The position numbers and the translations under genes are program-made. Of a stretch of 64,000 bases of DNA, positions 36,788-47,048 are shown piece by piece (position 1 is the first letter of the stretch; every line of letters starts with the position of its first letter). The notes beneath the pieces are model-generated. The model worked only from the letters and a program-made list of their open reading frames with translations, was not told the DNA's origin and made no database searches. Source of the DNA: Magicicada septendecula (Eukaryota; Arthropoda; Insecta; Hemiptera; Cicadidae); assembly GCA_034769895.1 (NCBI GenBank), contig JAWRYS010001482.1:1-64000 (forward strand), in the 5' to 3' direction.

Positions 36788-37769
36788 ATTTAAAACAGCA
36801 TAGCACTACGAAACAAGCACGCTCCGAAAGAATTTCACACTGGAAGAAGAAACAACTTGAGTCTGCATATTAAAACATAATATAGAATTAATTTAACCAT
36901 ATTGTTGTACTCCATTTATTATCCTGAATTGTAGTTTCTGTTTTAACCTTTGTTTCCTCCAGAAACAAACAATTTCACTGGCTCCCCAGATAAATATGAA
37001 CCTTTTGACTACATCGTCGCATTAGTGTATGAAATATACGTTTATTAAGAAAACTTATTTTATACTGTTTTGCCGGTTTTTAAGTTCAGTTTTTTGTACT
37101 CACAATGTTGGTTTTGATATACATATATTGCTGTAATCAATTGCTTGCGATAAAACTCCTCTTTACCTGTGCACTAACTTCGCAGGTTGGTTTCGTATTT
37201 ATCTGGAGTCAATTTAATCAATTATTTTTGTTTCTGGAGTGATAAACGCTGAAACAAAATATACGATTCAGGGTAATAATAGGTATGTAAGAAATGGTAG
37301 GATATGAATTTATTCTCAATTGTGTTTATTATTTATCTTCGAGAATTATATAATTACCTTTATAACATAGGAAGTTAAAATTTGTACAGTTGTTCTACTA
37401 ATAACATTTGTCTGCTAGAATTATAAAAATGTTTTAAAAACTGACCAAAATAAAAATCCAAGGTTTTTATTTAAAAATTTTAGAAAATTATAAATTTTGT
37501 AAATTTATAAATTTATTATTCTAGTGCCATAACAATCTGAAAGTGTGATGATTAACCTGTACAAATTTCAAGTCTGTAGCACAAAATAGATGCTGAGAAA
37601 ATGGCATTTTAACATATACGGTTCCCACCCCCCCTTAAATTGACAAGACTCCATCGAAATGTTACACGAACTTCACATTTTCACATCAAACACTTACAGG
37701 CGTATACCTAATAAAAACTGTTACACTAAAAATAAAATGACAAAACTTTAAAATGAATATCACTATTAC

Positions 37770-38436
37770 TTTAACGACTCGGAACACTAGTTTATTATAT
37801 TGTTTATATTATGTCTTAGTGTGTCTTGATGTTCTGGTGCTGTGTTTTGTATATTTGTTTCAGTGTCAACTATGAGCTTTGTTAGTGTTTGGTTGTTATG
37901 TTTGTAATGTATGTTATGTTTTATGCCTTTATCAAGGAGTTTTTGTTCGATTTAGTGAGTGTGACGTTCGTGAGGTTTACTGTACGTGGGTAGAATTTGT
38001 GTGAGGGAATTATATTTGTGTTGATTGGTGTCAGGTTTTTTATTTTTCTGTCGTGTTTTGTCTGTATGTTATGTATTTGTTTTTTTGTCCATTCATTTGT
38101 GTGATGTATTAGTTCAGTCATGTAATTGTGTCTGTATATGTTGGCGATCTGTAGGTGTAGCGTTAGTGCTTTGCGGTTGAGAACGTCTTTTTTCTTATAT
38201 AGTTGTTTTATGGATTCTTTTATGTACGTCCTTTGTGCGATGTTTTGTGTTATTTGAGCGGCCTGGTTGTTGTGTTTAATTTTGATTTGGGCGTATTTTG
38301 GTGTTATTGATTTGTTTAGGCATGTTTTGTTGAATGTTATGTGAGCTACGATCTTCCCAACCTTCAAAATTGTGAATTTGTACGTTTGGACTGCAGCTCG
38401 TCTTGCTGAGTTAAATTCTTGGATTTCGTTGTCCAT
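37770..38436 (-). pseudogene. Penelope-like N-terminal fragment nested in hAT-2
   Basis: The 171-residue frame starting MDNEIQEFNSARRAAV continues through HDRKIKNLTPINTNIIP and FYPRTVNLTNVTLTK, resembling the domain that precedes the RT in insect Penelope-like proteins. After a frameshift near 37,935 the downstream frame continues with LDKGIKHNIHY and ends at about 37,790. No RT follows, so only the 5' coding part is present. Confidence 0.6.
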
Positions 38437-38490
38437 AACACTTTAGTTAAGTAATGGACACGTCATGGACAACGAAATCCAAGAATTTAA
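38411..38490. repeat. 26 bp perfect inverted repeat at the Penelope fragment 5' end
   Basis: The start-codon region of the fragment (38,411-38,436) is repeated in inverted orientation at 38,465-38,490, with a 28 bp spacer. This reproduces the fold-back 5' end typical of Penelope-like insertions. Confidence 0.9.
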
Positions 38491-38812
38491 AATGAAACAT
38501 CGAAATGCTTACAGGACATGTATAGGTAGGTTAGACATGAATACACACAGACACTTGAATACACGAAAAATTTACTCTTGAGTTTACGTATTTGAAGCCG
38601 TGAACTTAATAAAATTATTGTGCTAAAATAAATACACAAACTTTAACCAAACGTTTACCAAACTCACATCTGACAACAGAATATAGGCGGGCATAGATGA
38701 GAACGAAGGTAGCCGAAGTTCCCCGAGTGGCTTCACGCTGTCAGTCTGCAGACTCAAGTGAAGAAACATATTTCTCTCTTGTAACTTCACCCGTACGATT
38801 CTCTACAGCGGG

Positions 38813-38836
38813 TGACGTCACGGTTGTCATAGCAAC
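38813..38836. promoter_or_regulatory. Perfect CRE plus X-box-like palindrome in the hAT-2 terminal region
   Basis: TGACGTCA at 38,813-38,820 is followed two bases later by GTTGTCATAGCAAC (38,823-38,836), an RFX X-box-like inverted repeat. Both sit in a CpG-richer patch (38,690-38,960) upstream of the minus-strand transposase, a natural promoter position. Confidence 0.45.
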
Positions 38837-39379
38837 CATCGCCCCGGTTATCGAGCTAAGCTCCGCCCCTGAGGTTGAGAAACTTGAAATAAAGCCTACC
38901 TCACTTGGTCGGTCGCCGTGATAAGAATCGCACCGCGCTCGGTGCCAGAACATTAAAGAGTCCCACGCCGTACAAAAATACAGAAATACGTTTCTATTAA
39001 AACCAACATACGTGATATGGAAAATAAATTTTTCCTTATAATAATTGTTATATTATAAATAAATAATATTATATTATTACAAGTAATTGGTGAAGTGCCA
39101 CTTCACCTGCTACCCCTGAATAGCCGCCCCTGTATGAAACACACTGTAATTTTTTTAAAAATTATATTCAATTACGCAGAATATAGGGTTGCGGTTGATA
39201 GGTCATGATATTATCGAACAGATTAATATAATTAAGATAATTATCTGTATCCGCGCTACGTTTTCGCAGAAGCGTACCAAATGTAGAAGATTATAAGTTG
39301 TCCCTCATTATCCGCGTATTTTTTTAACAGCGGTTACCAGTTCTTACATTTTTTATTTAGGCCTATTTCTTATATCGTT

Positions 39380-39690
39380 TATTTATTATTTATTTACTCG
39401 TTCGAGTGTATCGTTTATTTACTATTTATTTATTTAGTAAATCGTTTATTTACTATTTATTTATTCGTTTAGTGAATATTTTATTTACTATTTATTTATT
39501 TATTCGTTTAGTGAATCGTTTATTTACTATTTATTTATTCGTTTCGCGTATCGTTTATTTACTATTTATTTATTCGTTTAGTGAATTGTTTATTTACTAT
39601 TTATTTATTCGTTTAGTGAATTGTTTATTTACTATTTATTTATTCGTTTAGTGTATCGTTTATTTATTATTTATTTATTCGTTTTATGTA
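39380..39690 (+). repeat. Tandem repeat, about 36 bp unit
   Basis: About eight slightly varied copies of a unit built from CGTTTATTTACTATTTATTT and TATTCGTTTAGTGAA. The open frame running through it is a by-product of the repeat. Confidence 0.85.
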
Positions 39691-40079
39691 TTTATTCTTT
39701 CCATACTGCATCTCCAAACTGTCAAAGTAATTGAATTCAAGAACACTTCAATTGTCTGTTACAACCCAAAAGGCACTGTGTACGAAATTTGTAACAAGTG
39801 TACTTTTAATAGCAACAAAAATGTGTGTATGTTATATTTCAGACTAAGATATTAAAAAAAAATGTTTATAAATTACGATTTATAGTAGAAGCTCGATTAT
39901 ACGAGTCCCGATTTCTCCTCTTCCGGATTACCATTTTCTTTTTTCTTTATTTCACTTTTGTTAATACACATATATTGGTAACATACTTATAAGAATACTG
40001 CCTCTACAATTAAATATGAGGACCCAATAGCAGTGTAGATTAAAAAACAAATTAATTGTACAAAATGAATGAATTTACA

Positions 40080-40321
40080 CGATATAATTCATATTTAAGG
40101 TAATGAAAAAATTTGGTACTTTTCAGACCTAGCCTATATACTAATGGTGTGTAATAAACCTGTTTGTATATTTAAAAAATAATTACTACTATATTAGCAT
40201 ACACAGCTGAAAAAATAATAAAACAGTCAAAAAATTAAAAGACTAACAAATTCATCAACTTTTTCGACCCTCTGGGGGTGGGGTCCGGTCCCGTTCTTCC
40301 CCCCGTAAATATACCCCTGGT
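40080..40321 (-). mobile_element. Diverged partial copy of the 41.9 kb MITE, inverted
   Basis: Read on the minus strand from 40,321, it shares CAGGGGTATATTTACGGGGG, AAAGTTGATGAATTTGTTA and ATATACAAACAGGTTTATTA with the element at 41,908. Its far end could not be placed. Confidence 0.65.
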
Positions 40322-40329
40322 GCATTAGA

Positions 40330-41899
40330 TCTATTTACCACAGCTTTACTTTTTCTTCATGAACGCCGACAATCTTAATAAGAGGTTGCTTTTGGCTGGC
40401 GTTTTTATGTCTACCCAAATTATTTTCTCAAGCTTCCTCACTGATTAAGCAAAATATAGGTAGACGTGCAAAATAAAGCTTATTTTATGATAATCAGTTT
40501 GTTTATATCTTTATTTCCGTAGGAATAACACGTCACGAGACATGACTGTTTAAATATAGTGCCTCAACGTTTTTATTCGCAAAAACCAATTTTTGACTTT
40601 GAATAACTCGAAAACTGCACGTCCAATAAAAACAGTGCTCACAAATTAGATTGAAGATCATTATTGTCTTTCAAATGAAGTCTGTTTTATTATGATATTA
40701 GTAAAGCTAACGAAGTTATGGTAAAAAAAGTGTGCGTTTTTTATACTTTTTCGGAAAATTTGCAATTTCCCTGCAGTAATTTGATATTAAATACAAATTT
40801 AGAAAAATTTTAACAGGTGTAAGGTTTAAACATTACGACAGGTGTTAACAGTTGTTAATTAGCATTATTTTTACCATGCTTATGTTTTAAAGATTTTTTA
40901 ACCCTTACTTTTCAAGATAATAAACTTTGAATGTTACGTTAATTTAGTGGTGTCACTGAAAAACAGTGATGTATTCTGTGTTTCCTAAATAATCAGACAA
41001 ATACGGAATATTCAGTGTTCAATATTCAATATTCTCTTTAACAGAGAAAGGTAGACATATTAAATAAAGCTTATTGACAAATACGTTTTGTAATATTTTA
41101 TTGGACGAATACTTTTCGAGATATGATCGAGTTGGTAAACTTGACTGAATTTGTGACTACGCAGGTCAGCACCGAAATGATGTAAGAAACGGAGCTTTAG
41201 CTTGGACCACTTATAAAATAATAAAATTGTATGTCAATTAACGCATTTAACCGTTTTCTTAGTTGATTAATGTTCTCTTTCTTTATTGTATCTTGCTCTT
41301 TATATTTAAGTATCATAGGAAAAGTGAATTTAAAAAATACGGATATTTTGTAATTTAACCCCCCCTTTAATTGGCCATTTAGACTAACCTGTGTTTTAAA
41401 GTACCGTTGACATTTCTTTTAAAATCAGCGACCTCGAAGACTTAAGTATACAATTTTCAACAATTTATTCTAAACAGGCCTAGTTTACTACAAAAGGAAA
41501 TGTCGGCGTTTAGGGGTGATTTGAACCCTGTGAAGTTTTGACCTCCAATCTTCTTACTTATGTTTCGCTTAAAATTAATTTCTGAATATCGTAAGAACAA
41601 TATTTAAAAAATGTCGCTATTTTATACATTCATCCCCCTTCAAATTATTCCCTTTAACTCACTGAGACGCTGGAAATTAAATTTGACCTGACATTTTTAC
41701 TCAACGACATCAAAAAATAATTTTTCAGCATTGTAGAGTTGTTTTCACACTTTAGGACAGGGGACGTGAGCCAAAACGTTTTTTAATCCTTCATCGATAC
41801 ACTGTTTAGAAGACATTATTAAAGTTTCATGTCGAATCGTTCTGTTACAGAGAATTCCGAGGTTTAACAGTTTATGGTTATGGTTTCACTGAATCGACT
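40330..41899. other. AT-rich stretch with decayed repeat, no gene
   Basis: No coding sequence. The segment 40,590-40,735 resembles, in inverted orientation, the segment 61,565-61,700: both contain AATAACTC[AG]AAAAC and TTGTCTTTCAA, and end in AACGAAGTTRTGGTAAAAAA. It is an unnamed dispersed repeat. Confidence 0.45.
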
Positions 41900-41907
41900 A
41901 ATCCGGC

Positions 41908-42392
41908 CACGGGCGATTTTACGGGGGGGGGGGGCGAACGGAACCAAACCCCCCTAGGGGTTGAAAAAAGTTGACGAATTTTGTTAATCTCTTAATTTTT
42001 AGGCTATTTTATTATTTTTTGTTAGCAGTGTACGCTATTATTGTAGTCATTTTTTAAAATATACAAACAGGTTTATTACAGAGTGTTTGTGTATACGTTT
42101 GAAATAGGAAATATACGAAAATAAATTCAGTCAATAAGTATCTTGTAAACAATGCGAGTATTTTCATTATAATATATTTCAATATATATTTTGTAATATA
42201 TTTCAATAGCGAGTCTTTTTATTGTGTTATTACAGTTTTCTTTAATTGCTAGTGGTTTCTTAAGGGTGTTATGACACGTTTTCCAACCACTTCAAATACA
42301 GTAATGTTGATTATTAGTCTTAACTTGTTCTTTTATTTTTGTATGAAGCCGATTCGACAGGACCTCCCTCCCAAATTCTAGATACGCCACCG
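41908..42392 (+). mobile_element. hAT-type MITE, 485 bp, with 8 bp target duplication
   Basis: Flanked by AATCCGGC at 41,900-41,907 and 42,393-42,400. It starts CACGGGCGATTTTACGG, and its other end read inward is CGGTGGCGTATCTAGAATT. These are compatible with decayed CAGGGGCGTAT-type hAT termini. It contains a 12-G run and no coding capacity. Confidence 0.8.
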
Positions 42393-42999
42393 AATCCGGC
42401 CAACGTTTTACCAGCTCCTGTTCAAAATATGGGGGAGGGGGCATGTTATTTGGCCAGTCTCTGTTCTGATGTTGTGGTTAATTTCTTACTCTTGTTGTTG
42501 TAGGCTGTCGGCTCGTCAGCAGTGTCTTATCGTTCAGTTGTAATCGTATTTAAACGGGTAATTCCTGGCAGATCTTATGTAGACTGTTGTGAAAATAGAT
42601 GATAATAATAATAATGACAGGCAAGTGAAATTTAGGTTTTTTACTCGTAACGTACGAGATCCGCAGCAGATGTTCGACTGAAAAGTTTGTTTTTGATTAC
42701 TTTATATATTTCCATTCACTCTGTATTGTCACGTAACAGCGAACCCTTTTAACAGAATACTGTTTCTGTTGATGAACGTTTCAAGTATTTCTTTAATTTA
42801 CGTGCAGTAATTAACTGTAAGTTACGTAACTTAAGTTTAACTTTTCCGTTTGTGCATTATTAACATGCTGTGTCTTGTAAGCGTTCATGTAGTAATGGTG
42901 TGAAAGGTTTCGAAAGTTTTCTTCAGGATCTAGGACGAAGGAGAAACCGACTACTTCGACTATTAACGAGTCAACGAGTCTATTGTCAGAAGAATTTAA

Positions 43000-43671
43000 A
43001 AAATACTGTGCTGTCTATAAGAGAAGTGTTACGCATGGCGCTTCGATAAGCCTAAAACTGGTCGTAATCTTTGATAAGAAAAAATGCTCTACGTGTTTGG
43101 ATGACGACCAAACCCAGCATGGTACCGATCCCGTGTCCCATACGCCCGGAATCGATCTCGTATGAACAATAAAGTTCACATTTCAACGTGTTGTTGTTGG
43201 GACGTAGAGTAAATTTCGGGTCTGATAGCGCTTTTCCAAATTCGGATGTTTCCGCCATATAGCGAACGCCTGTCGCGTCGCTTCTATAGTGTCGACGGTA
43301 CCGTGAACGAATCGCCACGACAGTCGTCTCTTGGCCCACGGCGTTCGTAAGGTGTACGACGTGAAATCTTCGTTACCGCATCTTCTCGTCCGCATCAGAT
43401 TCATCGTTTCGTTGTTCAATTCTCCGTTTACGGTCAAATTGTAATTCTCTTGAAACGTCCGCAGGTAGGACGAAGTAACGCTGACATCGACGGTGGCGTT
43501 GTCCGTGACTCATAAACTATCGTCAGGCACGTATCCGTAACGCGTCAAGTAATCGATAGCGAAGCCTACATCGTTCGCGTTATTATTCCCGACAGACGAT
43601 GCGACGACACTCGTGGACGCGATAATAAACACTATAATGTATGATAATGATAATAAACACTATAATAATAA
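43000..43671 (-). pseudogene. Matrix metalloproteinase-like gene (Polinton cargo), broken
   Basis: From an ATG at 43,671 the frame encodes a hydrophobic signal-peptide-like start (YIIVFIIASTSVVAS). A peptidoglycan-binding-like prodomain follows (FAIDYLTRYGYVPDD). Then comes MRTRRCGNED, which resembles the Cys-switch of matrixins. The catalytic domain begins TLRTPWAKRRLSWRF. The zinc site expected as HExGHxxGxxH is degraded (GHGIGTMLGLV near 43,125). Lesions: an in-frame TAG near 43,655, a TGA near 43,510, a frameshift near 43,240 and loss of zinc ligands. Secreted matrixins degrade extracellular matrix and are known as cargo of some insect DNA viruses. Host origin through capture is also possible. 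Confidence 0.7.
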
Positions 43672-43750
43672 ATACATATTGCTGCCGTGAGAATCGTGTA
43701 CCATCTCGGCGCTGCTGCTAATGAAGGAGGTCGTCGTATACCGGTCTTAT

Positions 43751-44415
43751 TTATACGATGATGTCGGCTTCTCGTAGTTCTTCCACTATGGAAACGATTT
43801 CGTTCGTGTGCCCACCGTTTCCGGCGCGCTGTGACGCTATCAACAGTCGCAATCTGTCCACCAGTTCGTTCGGATCGTCCCAGTGCACGTAATCGATTTT
43901 GTCTTTTTTTCTCGACGCCACCATATACGTTCTGTCGGTATTATGTCCATGTCCCGTACGTTTCGGCGGGAACAGCTGTGATATTATCCGTTTATACTTT
44001 ACACATCTGTTCGCCTTCATCTGGGCGTTCGCTAAATAATAATGCTTGTGCGCGTTCGTGGCGCGCAGTATATCTTTGTACGCCTTCAGATCCGTCTCGC
44101 TGTAAACGTTTTCGTTAGGGTGCTTCATGAACACGAGTTCGTATAGACCCCGTGTACCTTTATATCGTTTACCGTTGATGAGGATCGTATCGTCCGGTTC
44201 GATTTCAAACGGTGAATCATCGATCATCCATTTTCCGATTGCATATCTTACGCCGTACGTATAGTCCATCAGACGATCGCGTTCAGCCAACACGATCATG
44301 CGCATGTACTTGTTCGCTAACGATTCGCTTTCGTATTTGGTCAGAAAATATCTATGCGCTTCGCGCCGCCTTCCTTCCGGCGTGTCTAACATTTTTTCGA
44401 TGCTGAGACTAGGAT

Positions 44416-44449
<34 letters not shown>

Positions 44450-44782
44450 CTCCAATGTTTCGGCTATCACGGGCGTTTTCAGGAAACGTGGTGTCGATCG
44501 GGGACGGAGCGGTGTTCCTACGTCGATCTTACTACTCGCGCCCATCGGATCCTTGTTGTTTTACGGTTTTTTTTCAACCAACTCTTGCGAAATAGTTTGT
44601 ATCGGTTCCAGTATCGGTTTGTAACTTTTGGATAACGTTGCTTCCTCTTCACGGATCCCGTGTTTTAACGCACGGTATTTCTGCTGTATGTAATCGCTGA
44701 TCGTGTCGATACCGCGGGCTAATCGTTTCTTCTTTTCGTCCATCTCGATAAACGTCGGTACGTCGACTAACGTCGCTGACAC
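43751..44782 (-). pseudogene. DUF8207-like Polinton protein with one in-frame stop
   Basis: Two pieces in the same frame (44,782-44,564 and 44,545-43,751) are separated by one TAA at 44,561-44,563, giving a gene of about 343 codons. The N-terminal part is charged and helical (KKKRLARGIDTISDYIQQKY). A nine-Asp run follows, encoded by a GAC-type microsatellite at 44,417-44,450. The C-terminal domain contains YTYGVRYAIGKWMIDDSPFE and NGKRYKGTRGLYELVFM, the phrase I associate with DUF8207 proteins of insect Mavericks. Function is unknown. It lies between the ATPase and metalloproteinase genes, all on the minus strand. Confidence 0.65.
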
Positions 44783-44858
44783 CGGGACACTTGTATTTAC
44801 CCGTACGCTCGACGACTTTTTTGGTGAACAGCTGTTAGGTGCGATCAGTCTACGTCTG

Positions 44859-45767
44859 TTAATCGTTATACGCGACTACTATGAAACGGTCGAAACCAGC
44901 TCTGTACCTGTCGGCGTCGATAGAAGAATCCTTGTCCACGACGAGAAAGCCGTAACGATCTTTCCACGCTTCAGCGCACACATTCTTAAACGTGTCGTAT
45001 TTCATGTCCGTGTTGACGTGATCGTTGTACACGTGCTTCAAGTTGAGATCGTCCTGTTTGAACAACACTATTAGATTGGCGTTGTCGCGAACCAACTGTT
45101 TCGGCACTTGGCTGTACGTCTGACACAGGTAAAACGAATCCACTCCGCTGTGTCGTCCCATAGCGAAATATTTGCATATGTTGTGTTGTCTTTCACAAGA
45201 CACGTCGTCGAACACAATAATAGAATCGGAATCGACCTCGTCAGGAGGCGGTACCTCGTCGTTATCGTTGTAGGCGTGATAACCCATTCCTTCGTCGGAA
45301 AGTCGTGTCATCAGGGTCTCCAGCATCCGATATTTGGGGTGAAACAATGATTTAGAAAACACGTACAGGTTCGCGAATCTCAACCCGTTCACATCGCACA
45401 ATAGGTTGAACATGACGTTAGTCTTCCCTCACGCGGAAGGTCCGCAGATGATCGAACGTACGGTATCGGGCAGAAGACGTCCGTGCTTACGTTTTTTCTG
45501 CCACAACCACCGCCACCACCATCGCCACACAATTTCGAATAGTCCACGTCCTTTATTTTTAGTCTGTGCGTTTGTTGCAATATTCTCTTGTTGTTCCGTC
45601 CAAAGTCTATTTAATAGTCGCACTATGTTGGTACAACCGAGAGATATGTAACTGCACACGTAAGTGTCCGGACCCGTTTCACAGTTCGGATCCGACCAAA
45701 CACATTCTTTGTAGTGATAGAATCTGGTGCCACTAGGTACTATTTCGCTGAGTAGGAACCTCGTCAC
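44859..45767 (-). pseudogene. Polinton A32/FtsK-type packaging ATPase, interrupted at Walker A
   Basis: Walker A is read as ICGPSA, then a TGA at 45,414-45,416, then GKTNVMFNLL, so the nonsense codon lies inside the P-loop. Walker B is IIVFDDV, followed by the sensor-like FYLCQTYSQVPKQLV, typical of Maverick genome-packaging ATPases. The C-terminal piece is intact to 44,859. The N-terminal part changes frame near 45,545-45,600. There the alternative frame gives KIKDVDYSKLCG and a Gly run, and the other frame is a Trp/Arg shadow. The start at 45,767 is tentative. It presumably packaged the element's DNA into capsids in the ancestor. Confidence 0.82.
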
Positions 45768-45954
45768 ACGATTGGTAACCCGTTGCCAATACTCATGTAC
45801 CGTTCATGCGCTCGATCTCGTTTGCGGACGTGTTTACGACGTACACGTCGTAGCCAGGTTGCGACACAACGTCTTTCACACTGTACACAGCGCGCTTGTT
45901 GTCATCGTAACGCACCGACGCATACTGGTTCTATTTCCGCGAGCCGATTCGTTG

Positions 45955-47034
45955 TTATAGCAAGTTCTTCTTGGGTATCCACGAGTCGTGTCTACCGTCG
46001 AATCCTAACCACCTGACTTTCACACGATCACCTTTACGTTGCACGAGCTTTTCTACCAAGTACACGTCACCAACGTTCGATTTACTGATTTCGTGTTAGT
46101 AAAAACCACCGTTCAACACTTCTCCCGTATGATCCTTTAGCGAATAAGTGACGGGTACGCTGCCGGTACGTACCACGTGAACGTGGAATATCTCGTTTGT
46201 CCAGTTAGGCGTGTATCCTTTGGCGAACGTCATTTTGTGTTTGCTTATACGTACTCGATCGCCTACTTTGAACTTTGGTCGTTTATAGTCGATGCTCCTC
46301 GCCGTGTTCTTGTGAATCCGTCGTAGCACCGTGCGTTCATTGGATTCGTTCACCTGGCGTGGTTACATTCCGATCGTTCTGTGCACGCTGCCGTACACCC
46401 TGACCAGTTCCGGTAACATATCCAACCAACGGTAATGACCTTGTTCGCTGAACGCACGATACATGTGCGTTTTCAACGTACGGTTGAAGCGTTCCACGAT
46501 GGACGCCTTTTTCTCACTATACGTAGAATACAGTGTGACACCGTATCTGCTCAGCAACTTTTGTACGGCGCTGTTGTAGTACTCTTTCCCGTTGTCCGTC
46601 TGCAGATATTTCATTTTATTAGCGAGCAGGATCGGTTCCAGAGCTCGTGCGACCTCTACGCCCGTCTTTGTTTTCAACGGAACGGCGTACGCGTACTTGC
46701 TAAACGCGTTAATCATCGTCATGAGGTACTAGAATCCCTTGTTCACCTTCGCGTGCGGTATCATCTCTACCAGGTCTGCTTGGTACAAGTCGTGAAGTCC
46801 CTTCAACTCTACCGGTCGTCTCGGAAAATTCCTTCTTACCGGTCTGTGCAACTCCGTCGCGATAGCCTTGCGAACGCTCTGCTGTACGTTCTTCGTTTCT
46901 TTCTCATGTCGTGGTGCGAACCGTGATTCACAATACGCTGGCACGTAGTAAACCGTCGGCTCGGTGCTGAACGTAACTCTCGACGCTACCGTTCCGGTAC
47001 GACCGCCTTCCATCACGTGTCGTCGCGACGCCAC
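45955..47034 (-). pseudogene. Polinton DDE integrase with C-terminal chromodomain-like region
   Basis: One frame of 360 codons runs from 47,034 to a stop at 45,955. It holds the DDE residues: first Asp in YQADLVEM, second in QTDNGKEYYN, Glu in IVERFNRTLK. These precede an SH3-like segment (FKVGDRVRISKHK) and a chromodomain-like end (YLVEKLVQRKG, VRWLGFDGRHDSW). The enzyme family inserts the linear element into host DNA with 6 bp target duplications. Lesions are three in-frame stops (46,729-46,731 TAG; 46,363-46,365 TAA; 46,096-46,098 TAA) and no frameshift. All three catalytic residues are retained. Confidence 0.88.
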
Positions 47035-47048
47035 CGCACCACACCCAA

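Larger units (their letters stand above)
34568..39132 (-). mobile_element. hAT-2 transposon, 4,565 bp, complete ends
   Basis: The left end reads CAGTGGCGGCTCGTGGC at 34,568. The right end, read inward, is CAGGGGCGGCTATTCAGG at 39,132. A perfect 8 bp target duplication, TATGAAAC, lies at 34,560-34,567 and 39,133-39,140. An 8 bp duplication and CAG-starting termini are hallmarks of hAT elements. The interior holds the transposase pseudogene (minus) at the left, a nested Penelope fragment, and a GC-richer promoter-like region near the right end. Confidence 0.92.

Noticed and set aside
39406..39651. 81-residue ORF of repeated hydrophobic units
   Set aside because: It is a translated 36 bp AT-rich tandem repeat.
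46096..46731. Stop-codon recoding in the Polinton integrase
   Set aside because: Both TAG and TAA occur, and TGA and frameshifts occur in neighbouring genes, so ordinary pseudogene decay explains it.
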